Below are positions 27,678 to 36,737 of a DNA stretch of 48,906 nt, piece after piece. The stretch spans positions 1 through 48,906 of the forward strand of contig JAMOBE010000020.1 in assembly GCA_039908285.1 (NCBI GenBank), read 5' to 3'. The stretch's first letter is position 1. Every line of letters starts with the position of its first letter. This DNA comes from JAMOBE01 sp039908285. GTDB taxonomy: Bacteria; Pseudomonadota; Alphaproteobacteria; Rhodospirillales; Rhodospirillaceae. Below the pieces are notes generated by a model that saw only the letters and a program-made list of their open reading frames with translations, made no database searches and was not told the DNA's origin. The translations under genes were made by a program, and so were the position numbers.

Positions 27678-27750
27678 GCGGGGCGGGGTCCGGTGGTGAA
27701 GACGAAAGGGTCGGGGCGCCATGCTACACCCGCCGCCATGCCAGGATCCA

Positions 27751-29931
27751 TCACGTTCGCCTTTCGCACCAGGTTCGCCACATCGTGCGCAGGGCGGCCT
27801 CGATGTCCCGGGTTACGCCGACGGCGTCGCACAGGGCCGATGCGGCCATGGTCGGGCGCAGGGTTCGCCGCAGGTCGGCCAGGCGCGGCCGGTCGCCGGC
27901 CAGGGTCGCGGCCGCCGCGAGCCAGGCCTCGGCATCGCTGGCGATCAGGTTGGTCAGGCCAAGGTGGGTCAGCGCCGCGACGCTTCCCCAGCGCTGGGCG
28001 GCATGGTGTCCGGCCAGGGTAACCACCGGCACGCCCATCCACAGGGGAATGAACGTGCTGGTCACCCCGGTGACGGGAAAGGCATCCAGCACCACGTCGA
28101 TCCGGCCATAGAAGGCCTCCATGTGCGCCCCCCAGCCACCGGGGGTGCCCTCCAGGTTCAGGGCATCGCTGAGGGGGGCCTCGCCGAGGGGGGCCAGCGC
28201 CGCGCGCCAGTGCCGCACCGCCTCCTCTTCGCCCAGCACCGCATGCTTGATCACCAGACGGGATCCCGGCACCCGCTCGAGGAGCCGGCGCCACAGCGGC
28301 AGGATGGAGCGGCCGATGCGGGCGGGATCGGCGACGCAGGCGAACACCGGCGGCCCGCCGGTTCGCGGTGGGGCCACCGCGGGCCAGGACGTCCGGGGCG
28401 CGAAGGGAGCGACGACGCGGGGCAGGCGGACCAGGGTCTCGGCGAAGTGGGCCTCGCAGCCGGGTGGTGTGGAACAGGGGTCCCCGAGGATGTAGTCGAT
28501 GGCCCGAAGCCCGGTGGTGCAGGCGTTGCCGAGGATGGTGCCGACCTGGACCGGAGCCGGACGGCGGGCGAACAGCGACAGGCGGTTGCCGCTGGTGTGG
28601 CCGGCGAGGTCCACCAGGATGTCGATGCCGTCGGCGGTGATGGCCGCCGCCGCCGCCTCGTCGGAAAGGGAATGGATCGGCCGCCAGTGGTCGGCCAGGG
28701 CGCGCAGGCGGGCCGTCACCGCGTCCTCGCTCCGCTGGTTGGCATAACAGAACACCTCGAAAAGCTCACGGTCATGACTGGTCAGCCAGGGATCGAGAAA
28801 ATAGGCCATCGGGTGCTCGCGGAAGTCCGGCGAGACATAGCCGATGCGCAGCCGCCGCTCCGGGTCGGACGGGTTGGCATGGGAGGTTTCGCGAGGAACG
28901 GCGTGGCGCGCCTCCCACCGCCGGCACTCGGCCAGCAGGTCGGCGCCGGTGGTCGCCGGATCGTAGGGCAGCGCGAAGATCAGGTTGCCGTGCGCCCCCG
29001 CATGGCCGGGATCGGCCGCCACCGCCTGCCGGTGCAGGGTGAGGGCGCCGCCGGTGTCGCCGAGGGCCAGGTGGATCTGCGCCAGATTGCTCAGGGCGTC
29101 CACCCGGCCGGGGGCCAGGGCCAGGGCGCGGCGGGTCGCCTCCAGCGCCGCCCCGAGCCGGCCGAGCTGGCGCCACGCCATCCCGAGATTGACCAGCGCA
29201 TCGATGTGGGCGGGGTCGATGGCCAGGGCGGCCTGGAAGGCCTCGGCCGCCGGTGTCGGCTGGCCCTGGTCGAGAAGGCCGCACCCGAGGTTGAAGTGGC
29301 GCCGCGTCTCCCCCGGCTCCAGGTCCAGCGCCTGGCGGAAGCAGGCGACGGCCTCCGCCAGCCTGCCCTGCGCCTGCAGCACCGTGCCAAGGTCGGAGAC
29401 GGCATCGGCGTGATCCGGCACCCGCGCGATGACGTGGCGAAAGCACGCCTCGGCCTCCACCAGGGCGCCACGATCCTGGAGAACGGCGCCAAGATTGCAC
29501 CGCGCCTGGTAAAAGTCGGGGGCGACCGCGACCGCCCGCCGGAAGCACTCTTCGGCCTCGGCCAGGCGCCCGGCCTCCCGCAGGGTCATGCCCAGGTTGT
29601 TATGGGCTGCGGCGAAATCGGGCCGCAGGGCGATGGCGCGGCCATAGCAGGCGGCGATGGCGTCGGGATCGGCCGCCCCCCGCAGGGCCAGACCAAGGGT
29701 GAAGTGCGCCTCGGCCTCGTCCGGGGCCAGGCCTATGGCTTGCCGGCACGCCGCGATCGCCTCCTGCCGCCGGCCGGCGGCGAGGGCGATCCGGCCCAGC
29801 AGAAGGTGGGCCTGGTCATGGCCGGGAACGATCTCGACGATGCGCCGGCACAGGACCTCGGCCTCGGCCGCCCGACCCTCTCCGTACAGCGCCTGCGCGA
29901 GCGAGAAGGCGTCGGCGATCGGCGAGGGCAT
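27751..29931 (-). CDS. TPR-containing OGT-like glycosyltransferase (GT41)
   Basis: This 726-residue protein has about nine TPR units (residues 5-310, for example HNNLGMTLREAGRLAEAEECFRRA in outline) followed by a bacterial O-GlcNAc-transferase-like catalytic region. RIGYVSPDFREHPMAYF (near 365) opens the N-catalytic lobe, DLAGHTSGNRLSLFARRPAP follows near 455, and DVVLDAFPVTGVTSTFIPLWMG with VPVVTLAGHHAAQRWG (near 630-665) forms the nucleotide-sugar site. It likely glycosylates protein Ser/Thr; some such enzymes modify flagellins, but no substrate is identifiable. It begins 4 bases after the thiSG stop. Confidence 0.87.
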   Translation of the reverse strand: MPSPIADAFSLAQALYGEGRAAEAEVLCRRIVEIVPGHDQAHLLLGRIALAAGRRQEAIAACRQAIGLAPDEAEAHFTLGLALRGAADPDAIAACYGRAIALRPDFAAAHNNLGMTLREAGRLAEAEECFRRAVAVAPDFYQARCNLGAVLQDRGALVEAEACFRHVIARVPDHADAVSDLGTVLQAQGRLAEAVACFRQALDLEPGETRRHFNLGCGLLDQGQPTPAAEAFQAALAIDPAHIDALVNLGMAWRQLGRLGAALEATRRALALAPGRVDALSNLAQIHLALGDTGGALTLHRQAVAADPGHAGAHGNLIFALPYDPATTGADLLAECRRWEARHAVPRETSHANPSDPERRLRIGYVSPDFREHPMAYFLDPWLTSHDRELFEVFCYANQRSEDAVTARLRALADHWRPIHSLSDEAAAAAITADGIDILVDLAGHTSGNRLSLFARRPAPVQVGTILGNACTTGLRAIDYILGDPCSTPPGCEAHFAETLVRLPRVVAPFAPRTSWPAVAPPRTGGPPVFACVADPARIGRSILPLWRRLLERVPGSRLVIKHAVLGEEEAVRHWRAALAPLGEAPLSDALNLEGTPGGWGAHMEAFYGRIDVVLDAFPVTGVTSTFIPLWMGVPVVTLAGHHAAQRWGSVAALTHLGLTNLIASDAEAWLAAAATLAGDRPRLADLRRTLRPTMAASALCDAVGVTRDIEAALRTMWRTWCERRT

Positions 29932-29935
29932 GCCC

Positions 29936-30931
29936 TCAGATCAACCCTGCGAGGGGCGAGGACGGGTCGGCGTACAGCTTGCGCGGCATGCGTCCGGCCA
30001 GGTAGGCGAGCCGCCCCGCCTCCACCGCGAGCCGCATCGCCCGCGCCATGCGCACCGGGTCCCGGGCCTCGGCGATGGCGGTGTTCATCAGCACCCCGTC
30101 GCAGCCCAGTTCCATGGCCACCGCGGCGTCGGAGGCGGTGCCGACTCCGGCGTCCACCAGGACCGGCACCTTCGCCTGCTCGACGATCAGACGGATGTTG
30201 ACCGGGTTCTGCACGCCGAGGCCGGAGCCGATGGGCGCCGCCAGGGGCATGATGGCGACGCAGCCCATGTCCTCGAGCCTTTGGGCCAGGATCGGGTCGT
30301 CGCTGCAGTAGACCATCACCTTGAAGCCGTCGCCGATCAACTGCTCGGCGGCCTTCAGCGTCTCGGTCATGTTGGGGTAGAGGGTCTTCTGGTCGCCGAG
30401 GACCTCGAGCTTGACCAGATCCCAGCCCCCGGCCTCCCTGGCCAGCCGCAGGGTGCGCACCGCGTCCTCGGCCGTGTAGCAGCCAGCGGTGTTGGGCAGG
30501 AAGGTGTAGACCCGGGGATCCACGTAATCGACCAGCATGGGCTGGGAGGGATCGGACAGGTTGACCCGCCGTACCGCGACGGTGACGATCTCGGCGCCCG
30601 AGGCGGCGATGGCCCGGGCCGTCTCCTCGAAGTCCTTGTACTTGCCGGTGCCCACCAGAAGCCGCGAGTGGAAGCTCCGCCCCGCCACCGTAAACACGTC
30701 CCCGTCCGCCACCGGCGCCACGGCACCACCGCCACCGCCGCCGATGAAGTGGACGATTTCCAGCCGGTCGCCGTCGGCCACCGGCGTGCCGCCATAGGCG
30801 GACCGGGGCACGATCTCCAGGTTGCGCTCGACCGCCACCTTGCGGGGGTCGACGCCGATCCGGGTCAGGAGAGTCTCGACGGTCAGGACGTCGGCGAAGG
30901 ACTTGTCCTCGCCATTGATGGTGACTCGCAT
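29936..30931 (-). CDS. thiG: ThiS-ThiG fusion (sulfur carrier / thiazole synthase)
   Basis: The 331-residue protein joins ThiS (residues 1-66: MRVTINGEDKSF, AVERNLEIVPRS, RLEIVHFIGG) to ThiG (about 78-331: LLVGTGKYKDFEE, the Schiff-base Lys in DLVKLEVLGD, VLVDAGVGTASDAA). ThiG builds the thiazole phosphate of thiamine using sulfur delivered on the ThiS C-terminal Gly-Gly thiocarboxylate. Here the diglycine is followed by four more Gly and runs straight into ThiG. Such fusions are annotated in other proteobacteria as bifunctional proteins; how the thiocarboxylate is formed on an internal Gly is not evident. The ATG at 30931 opens ThiS; upstream codons in frame are not conserved-looking. No TPP riboswitch was recognised in the 180 bases upstream. 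Confidence 0.92.
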   Translation of the reverse strand: MRVTINGEDKSFADVLTVETLLTRIGVDPRKVAVERNLEIVPRSAYGGTPVADGDRLEIVHFIGGGGGGAVAPVADGDVFTVAGRSFHSRLLVGTGKYKDFEETARAIAASGAEIVTVAVRRVNLSDPSQPMLVDYVDPRVYTFLPNTAGCYTAEDAVRTLRLAREAGGWDLVKLEVLGDQKTLYPNMTETLKAAEQLIGDGFKVMVYCSDDPILAQRLEDMGCVAIMPLAAPIGSGLGVQNPVNIRLIVEQAKVPVLVDAGVGTASDAAVAMELGCDGVLMNTAIAEARDPVRMARAMRLAVEAGRLAYLAGRMPRKLYADPSSPLAGLI

Positions 30932-31112
30932 GGGGTCATTCCGCTCGCAGCCGAAGGAGGCGCGGAGTATGGTGCCAGCGGACGCCGTTTTCAACCTCGT
31001 CGGATGCCGGCCGATCAGGGACCAAGATGCAGCGTCGCCCATCGCCAGTTTACGCCATATGGTGACGACGGCCGGAGGGTCTGCTATAGTGCCGTTCCGC
31101 GGGAGAAACGGC

Positions 31113-31550
31113 ATGGTTCTTCACATCGTCGCGCGTGCCATGGTTGTGTTCGTTGTCCTGGCCGCCCTGGCCATCGCGGGCGGGGGCTGGTCCGTTGCCG
31201 CGGCACAGACGCAGCAGACCCTGACCGCCGAGCGGCAGAAGCTGATCCAGGACTATCAGAAGGCCGAGCGGGAATACAAGATCAAGCGGGCCGAGCAGAA
31301 GATCGCCCTCGAGGAACTGAAGGTGCAGCTTCAGCGGCAGCGCCTGTCCCAGTCCGGGCCTCCGCCCACACCCGATCCCGCCGACGCCAAGTACCGCGAG
31401 TTCGTCCAGCGACAGCACAAGGAAATCCTGCCGCTGGAGCGCCGGTACAAGGATCTCCGGCTGCGGCTGCGGGAAAACGAGCTGAAATTCCGCAAGCTCA
31501 AGGTGGACGAGGTCCGCAAGGCTCCCGCCGCTCCCGCCGCCACACGATGA
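31113..31550 (+). CDS. Exported coiled-coil protein
   Basis: This 145-residue protein has a signal peptide (hydrophobic residues 8-25, AVAAAQTQ cleavage region near 30) and two charged helical stretches (ERQKLIQDYQKAEREYKIK and LRLRLRENELKFRKLK) split by a Pro-rich hinge. No domain is recognised. The ATG at 31113 is preceded by GGGAGAAACG. It ends where the 20-base tandem duplication before aroQ begins, so it may share a transcript with aroQ-accB-accC. Confidence 0.7.
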   Translation: MVLHIVARAMVVFVVLAALAIAGGGWSVAAAQTQQTLTAERQKLIQDYQKAEREYKIKRAEQKIALEELKVQLQRQRLSQSGPPPTPDPADAKYREFVQRQHKEILPLERRYKDLRLRLRENELKFRKLKVDEVRKAPAAPAATR

Positions 31551-31587
31551 CCACGGGCAGAACACTGTGACCACGGGCAGAACACTG
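31548..31587 (+). repeat. Exact 20-base tandem duplication before aroQ
   Basis: TGACCACGGGCAGAACACTG occurs twice in a row (31548-31567 and 31568-31587). The first copy contains the preceding gene's TGA; the last base of the second copy is the first base of the aroQ GTG start. A GTG at 31567 in the first junction would give only a 7-codon frame. Confidence 0.9.
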
Positions 31588-32048
31588 TGACCAATCCGTC
31601 GATCCTCATCCTCAACGGCCCCAACCTCAACATGCTGGGACAGCGCCAACCCGAGATCTATGGCCGGGTCACCCTGGCCGAGATCGAGGCCGACTGCCGC
31701 GCTCATGGCGCCGGGATCGGGCTCGACGTGGACTTCCGCCAGAGCAACCACGAGGGCGAGATGGTGGGCTGGCTCCAGGAGTCCCGCGGCCGGGAGAGCG
31801 GCATCATCATCAACGCCGCCGCCTATACCCATACGTCGGTGGCCATCCTCGATGCCCTGCTGCTGACCGACCTGCCGGTGATCGAGGTTCATCTGTCGAA
31901 CGTTCATGCGCGCGAGCCGTTCCGTGCCCACTCCTACGTGTCGCGGGCCGCCGTCGGCATGATCAGCGGGTTCGGCGGTCACGGCTATCTGCTGGCCCTC
32001 GACGCCATGTCCCGTCTCCTGACCGTTCATCGAGAGAGCAAGAAATGA
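31587..32048 (+). CDS. aroQ: Type II 3-dehydroquinate dehydratase
   Basis: AroQ dehydrates 3-dehydroquinate in the shikimate pathway. The 153-residue protein has ILILNGPNLNMLGQRQPEIYG (catalytic Tyr near residue 26), RQSNHEGEMV, IINAAAYTHTS and EVHLSNVHAREPFR, all typical of the dodecameric type II enzyme. The start is GTG at 31587 at the end of a 20-base duplication; no good ribosome binding site precedes it. The stop overlaps the accB start (ATGA). Confidence 0.95.
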   Translation: MTNPSILILNGPNLNMLGQRQPEIYGRVTLAEIEADCRAHGAGIGLDVDFRQSNHEGEMVGWLQESRGRESGIIINAAAYTHTSVAILDALLLTDLPVIEVHLSNVHAREPFRAHSYVSRAAVGMISGFGGHGYLLALDAMSRLLTVHRESKK

Positions 32049-32506
32049 CCAAACCGGCAATCAACAGCAGCCTGGTCCGCGAATTGGCCAAGGTGCTCGA
32101 CGAGAACAATCTCTCGGAAATCGAGTGCGAGTACGACAACGAATCGGTGCGCATCCGCATCGCCCGCGGTGGAGTCGCGGCCCCCGTCGCCCCACCGGTG
32201 ACCCACATCGTCGCCCAGGCGCCGCCCCCGCCGGCAGCGGCGGCGGCACAGGCGGTGGACAACGCCCACCACCCGGGGGCGATCAAGGCGCCCATGGTCG
32301 GCGTCGTCTATCTGGGCCCGGAACCGGGGGCCTCTCCCTACGTCCGCGAGGGGGGAACCGTCGCCGAGGGCGACACGCTGGTGCTGATCGAGGCCATGAA
32401 GACCTTCAACCCGGTGAAGGCTCCCCGGGCCGGCCGAGTCGTCCGGGTGCTGGTCAATGACGGCAACCCGGTGGAATACGGCGAACCCCTCATCATCATC
32501 GAGTGA
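32045..32506 (+). CDS. accB: Biotin carboxyl carrier protein of acetyl-CoA carboxylase
   Basis: AccB carries the biotin that shuttles CO2 for malonyl-CoA synthesis. The 153-residue protein has a helical N-terminus, an Ala/Pro-rich linker (about 45-80) and the biotinyl domain with the target lysine in IEAMKTFNP (near residue 119). It overlaps aroQ by 4 bases and accC begins 5 bases after its stop. Confidence 0.96.
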   Translation: MTKPAINSSLVRELAKVLDENNLSEIECEYDNESVRIRIARGGVAAPVAPPVTHIVAQAPPPPAAAAAQAVDNAHHPGAIKAPMVGVVYLGPEPGASPYVREGGTVAEGDTLVLIEAMKTFNPVKAPRAGRVVRVLVNDGNPVEYGEPLIIIE

Positions 32507-32511
32507 ACGCG

Positions 32512-33855
32512 ATGTTCGAAAAGGTCCTCATCGCCAACCGCGGCGAAATCGCTCTGCGCATCGCCCGCGCCTGCCGGGAAATGGGCATCCGGACGGTGGC
32601 CGTCCACTCGACCGCCGATACCGAGGCCATGCACGTGCGCCTCGCCGACGAGTCCGTATGCATCGGACCGCCGGCGGCGTCCGGCAGCTACCTCAACAAG
32701 ATGGCGATCCTGTCGGCCGCCACCATCACCGGCGTCGACGCCATCCACCCGGGCTATGGCTTCCTGTCGGAGAACGCCGACTTCGCCGAAATGGTGGAAA
32801 GCCACGGCCTCACCTTCATCGGCCCGTCTCCCGACCACATCCGGATGATGGGCGACAAGATCGCCGCCAAGAAGGCGGCGCGCGAGGTCGGGATCCCGGT
32901 GGTGCCGGGCTCGGATGGTCCGGTGGAGGCCGGGGCGGAGGCCGAGGCCATCGCCCGCGAGATCGGCTACCCGGTCCTGATCAAGGCCGCGGCCGGCGGC
33001 GGCGGACGAGGCATGAAGGTGGCCCGCGATCCGTCGGAACTCGCCACCGCCCTGCGCATGGCCCGGACGGAGGCCAGGGCCGCCTTCGGCAACGACGAGG
33101 TCTATCTGGAGAAGTACCTGGGCCGCCCCCGTCACATCGAGGTGCAGATCCTGGCCGACAACTTCGGCAACGTCGTCCACCTGGGCGAGCGTGACTGCTC
33201 CCTGCAGCGCAAGCACCAGAAGATCCTCGAGGAAGCCCCGTCGCCGGCCCTCAATGCCGACGTCCGCGAGCGCATCGGCGGCATCGCCGCGACGGCCATA
33301 GCCAGGCTGGGCTATCGCAACGTCGGCACCATCGAGTTCCTGTACGAGGACGGCGAGTTCTATTTCATCGAGATGAACACCCGGCTCCAGGTGGAGCACC
33401 CGGTGACCGAGATGGTGTGCGGTCTCGATCTGGTGCGCGAGCAGATCCGCGTCGCCGCCGGCGCACCGCTTGGCTATACCCAGTCGGACCTGCGCTTTTC
33501 CGGCCACGCCATGGAGTGCCGCATCAACGCCGAGAACCCCGACACCTTCGCCCCCTCGCCGGGCCGGGTGCACCACTACCACGCCCCGGGCGGCCTGGGG
33601 GTGCGGGTCGACTCGGCCCTCTATTCGGGGTACGCCGTGCCGCCCCACTACGACAGCATGGTGGCCAAGCTGATCGTGTTCGGCACCAACCGCAACGAGT
33701 GCCTGATGCGCCTGCGCCGCGCCCTGACCGAATTCGTCATCGAGGGCATCCAGACCACCATCCCCCTGCACGCCCGACTGATGGAGAACCGGGACATCAT
33801 CGACGGCAACTACGACATCCACTGGCTGGAAGGATTTGTGGCCGGGAAGACGTAG
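32512..33855 (+). CDS. accC: Biotin carboxylase subunit of acetyl-CoA carboxylase
   Basis: AccC carboxylates biotin on AccB using ATP and bicarbonate. The 447-residue protein starts MFEKVLIANRGEIALRI and has HPGYGFLSENADF, the ATP-grasp glycine loop KAAAGGGGRGMKV, ERDCSLQRKHQKILEEAPS and EMNTRLQVEHPVTEM. A GTG at 32503 in frame would overlap accB by 4 bases; the ATG at 32512 matches the usual protein start. Confidence 0.96.
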   Translation: MFEKVLIANRGEIALRIARACREMGIRTVAVHSTADTEAMHVRLADESVCIGPPAASGSYLNKMAILSAATITGVDAIHPGYGFLSENADFAEMVESHGLTFIGPSPDHIRMMGDKIAAKKAAREVGIPVVPGSDGPVEAGAEAEAIAREIGYPVLIKAAAGGGGRGMKVARDPSELATALRMARTEARAAFGNDEVYLEKYLGRPRHIEVQILADNFGNVVHLGERDCSLQRKHQKILEEAPSPALNADVRERIGGIAATAIARLGYRNVGTIEFLYEDGEFYFIEMNTRLQVEHPVTEMVCGLDLVREQIRVAAGAPLGYTQSDLRFSGHAMECRINAENPDTFAPSPGRVHHYHAPGGLGVRVDSALYSGYAVPPHYDSMVAKLIVFGTNRNECLMRLRRALTEFVIEGIQTTIPLHARLMENRDIIDGNYDIHWLEGFVAGKT

Positions 33856-33913
33856 GGGGACGTGAACGGTGCTGCGCCCATCCGCTGTCCAGACGATGGG
33901 GTCCACTTCAGGG

Positions 33914-33944
33914 CTTGTAACAAAACTTTCATAAAATTGTCACA
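33914..33944 (+). promoter_or_regulatory. PHO box upstream of pstC
   Basis: CTTTCATAAAATTGTCACA (33926-33944) closely matches the PhoB consensus of two CTGTCAT-type repeats spaced 11 bases. A further repeat-like TTGTAAC (33915-33921) lies 11 bases before it, giving three units in phase. It is 52 bases before the pstC start. Confidence 0.85.
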
Positions 33945-33995
33945 TGCCCGTAGCCGAGCATCGCTACAGTGCGCCGCAGCACGGCACGAGGTCCC

Positions 33996-35426
33996 ATGCA
34001 CGTCTTCACATTGATCGGCGTTCTGCTGGCTCTGGCCCTGGCCGGGTATCATGCGGGACGAAGCCGGGCACTGAGCCTGAAGACCGGCCCCCGGAGCGCC
34101 GGACAACCGGCGGCGGCGGCGGCTGGGGGTGGGAGTGGGCCTGGGCCGCGGTTCCATTCCCTTCCCGACTATCATGGCTATTACACGGCGCTGTGGACGC
34201 TGGCACCGCCGCTCCTGCTGCTGGCCGGATGGCTGGCCCTGGAGCCCATGGTCCTGACCCACGTGGTGCTGGCCGGGTTGCCGCCCGAGATGGAGGATCT
34301 TCCCGCCGACCGGCTGCGCCTCATGGTGTCCACCATCCGGACGCTGGCGGTCGGCGTGGTGGCCGGCGACCCCGGCGAGGCGCTGCTGGCCGCCGGCCGG
34401 CGCTATGCCGAGCTGCGGAGCCGGAGCGGCACCCTGCTTTCGCTCCTCGCCTGTGGCCTGGCGGTGGCCGGCTTGGCGCTGGCCTGGCGGTCCATCGCCC
34501 CGGATCTCCGCGCCCGCAACCGGGTGGAAGCGGCGACCCGGGCTTTCATGGTGGCCTGCTCGGCCGTCGCCATCATCACCACCGTCGGCATCGTCGCCTC
34601 GCTGCTGTTCGAGTCGCTGCGCTTCTTCGCCGCCGTCCCGCCGTCCGAGTTCCTGTTCGGCCTGGCCTGGAGCCCCCAGACGGCGATCCGCGCAGATCAG
34701 GTCGGATCCTCGGGAGCCTTCGGCGCGGTGCCGCTGTTCACCGGCACCCTGCTGATATCCGGCATCGCCCTGGCGGTCGCGGTGCCCACCGGCCTGATGT
34801 CGGCCATCTTCACGGCCGAGTATGCCGGCCCCGGACTGCGGGCCGTGGTCAAGCCACTGCTGGAGATCCTGGCCGGCATCCCGACGGTGGTCTACGGCTT
34901 TTTCGCCGCCCTGGTGGTGGGTCCCTTCCTGCGCGACTCCGGCGGGACCGTCGGCCTCGGCATCTCATCCGAGAGCGCTCTTGCCGCCGGCGTGGTCATG
35001 GGCATCATGATCGTGCCGTTCGTGTCGTCCCTGTCCGACGACGTCATCTCCGCCGTCCCGGAGTCGCTGCGGGAGGGCTCGCTCGGCCTTGGCGCCACGC
35101 GGTCGGAGACCATCCGCCGGGTGGTGCTGCCGGCCGCCCTTCCCGGCATCGTCGGTGGGGTGCTGCTGGCGGCGTCGCGGGCCATCGGCGAGACCATGAT
35201 CGTGGTGATGGCCGCCGGCATGGCCGCCAACCTGACCGCCAACCCCTTCGAGGCCGTCACCACGGTGACGGTGCAGATCGTCAGCCTGCTGGTGGGCGAC
35301 CAGGAGTTCGACAGCCCGAAGACCCTGGCCGCCTTCGCCCTTGGCCTGGTGCTGTTCGTGGTGACGCTTCTTCTCAACGTCGTCGCACTCCATGTGGTGC
35401 GCAAGTACAGGGAACGGTATGAGTGA
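33996..35426 (+). CDS. pstC: Phosphate ABC transporter permease PstC
   Basis: PstC is one of the two membrane subunits of the high-affinity phosphate importer. The 476-residue protein is longer than the enteric form: an N-terminal part with two membrane helices and a periplasmic loop (residues 1-170) precedes the standard permease domain, which has GIPTVVYGFFAAL and the ATPase-coupling EAA loop (REGSLGLGATRSETIRRVVLP). GAGG precedes the ATG at 33996. The phosphate-binding protein gene pstS is not upstream; accC is. Confidence 0.93.
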   Translation: MHVFTLIGVLLALALAGYHAGRSRALSLKTGPRSAGQPAAAAAGGGSGPGPRFHSLPDYHGYYTALWTLAPPLLLLAGWLALEPMVLTHVVLAGLPPEMEDLPADRLRLMVSTIRTLAVGVVAGDPGEALLAAGRRYAELRSRSGTLLSLLACGLAVAGLALAWRSIAPDLRARNRVEAATRAFMVACSAVAIITTVGIVASLLFESLRFFAAVPPSEFLFGLAWSPQTAIRADQVGSSGAFGAVPLFTGTLLISGIALAVAVPTGLMSAIFTAEYAGPGLRAVVKPLLEILAGIPTVVYGFFAALVVGPFLRDSGGTVGLGISSESALAAGVVMGIMIVPFVSSLSDDVISAVPESLREGSLGLGATRSETIRRVVLPAALPGIVGGVLLAASRAIGETMIVVMAAGMAANLTANPFEAVTTVTVQIVSLLVGDQEFDSPKTLAAFALGLVLFVVTLLLNVVALHVVRKYRERYE

Positions 35427-36732
35427 GCTGGAAATGACCGAGCCCGCCGCCACCGTAACGGAGACCGCGAGGAGGGTTCAGGCCCGCCTGGCCGCGCGCT
35501 ATGCCGCGGAGAAGCGGTTCCGCCTGTATGGGATCGCCGCCATCGGCCTGGCCCTGTTCATGCTCGTCGCCCTGTTCGGCAGCATCATCGGCCGGGGCTG
35601 GTCGGCCTTCGGCCAGACCATGCTGACCCTCGAGGTGACCCTGGACCCGGCGGTCATCGACCCGGACGGACGGCGGGAGCCGTCGGCCCTGGCCAGCGCC
35701 GACTACCAGGGCCTGATCAAGACCGCGCTCGGGACGCTGTTTCCCGAGGTCACCGACCGCCAGCAGCGCCGCCAGCTCTTCGAACTCGCAAGCTCGGGCG
35801 CCTCCTTCCGGCTACGGGATCTGGTGGTGGAGACTCCGGCGCTGATCGGCAGCACCGTCACGGTACGGGTGCCGGCGCGGGACACCGTGGACCAGTACGT
35901 CAAGGGCCACATCCTGGCCTCGACCCCTGAGTCGGCGCGGCGCATCAGCGACCGCCAGATCGCCTGGGTCGAGTCGCTGCGGGAAAAGGGCCTGCTCGAG
36001 CGCCGGTTCAACACCATCCTGTTCACCGCCGGCGACTCCCGCGAGCCGGAGCTGGCCGGCCTGTGGGCCGCGGTGAGCGGGTCGTTCTTCGTCATGGTGG
36101 TGACCCTCGCCCTGTCGTTCCCGACCGGCGTCGCCGCCGCGGTCTACCTCGAGGAGTTCGCGCCGAAGAACCGCCTGACCGACATCATCGAGGTCAACAT
36201 CAACAACCTGGCGGCGGTGCCCTCGGTGGTGTTCGGGCTCCTCGGCCTGTCGCTGTTCCTGGGCTGGTTCGGCCTGCCGCGGTCGTCGCCGCTGGTGGGC
36301 GGGCTGGTGCTGGCCCTGATCATCCTGCCCACCATCATCATCGCCGGCCGCGCCGCCCTGACCGCGGTGCCCCCCTCCATCCGCGAGGCGGCCCTTGGCA
36401 TCGGCGCGTCGAGGATGCAGACCGTCACCCACCACGTGCTGCCGCTGGCCATGCCCGGCATCCTGACCGGCACCATCATCGGCATGGCCCGGGCGCTGGG
36501 CGAGTCGGCACCGCTGCTGATGATCGGCATGGTGGCCTTCGTGGTGGACGTTCCAAGGACGCCTCTCGACCCGGCGACGGTGCTGCCGGTGCAGATCTAT
36601 CTGTGGGCCGACAGCGCCGAACGGGCTTTCGTCGAGCGCACCTCGGCGGCCATCATGGTCCTGCTGGTCTTTCTCATCGCCATGAATGCATTGGCGGTGC
36701 TCCTGCGTCGGAAATTCGAGCGGAGATGGTAA
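35419..36732 (+). CDS. pstA: Phosphate ABC transporter permease PstA
   Basis: PstA is the second permease subunit. The 437-residue protein has an N-terminal helix and a periplasmic region of the DUF3333 type (about 40-205) followed by the six-helix domain with NINNLAAVPSVVFGLLGLS and the coupling loop REAALGIGASRMQTVTHHVLP. Its start overlaps the pstC end by 8 bases. Confidence 0.93.
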   Translation: MSELEMTEPAATVTETARRVQARLAARYAAEKRFRLYGIAAIGLALFMLVALFGSIIGRGWSAFGQTMLTLEVTLDPAVIDPDGRREPSALASADYQGLIKTALGTLFPEVTDRQQRRQLFELASSGASFRLRDLVVETPALIGSTVTVRVPARDTVDQYVKGHILASTPESARRISDRQIAWVESLREKGLLERRFNTILFTAGDSREPELAGLWAAVSGSFFVMVVTLALSFPTGVAAAVYLEEFAPKNRLTDIIEVNINNLAAVPSVVFGLLGLSLFLGWFGLPRSSPLVGGLVLALIILPTIIIAGRAALTAVPPSIREAALGIGASRMQTVTHHVLPLAMPGILTGTIIGMARALGESAPLLMIGMVAFVVDVPRTPLDPATVLPVQIYLWADSAERAFVERTSAAIMVLLVFLIAMNALAVLLRRKFERRW

Positions 36733-36737
36733 TCGCC

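Noticed and set aside
30932..31112. Search for a TPP riboswitch upstream of thiSG
   Set aside because: The conserved CTGAGA and ACC-type THI-box segments could not be found on the minus strand.
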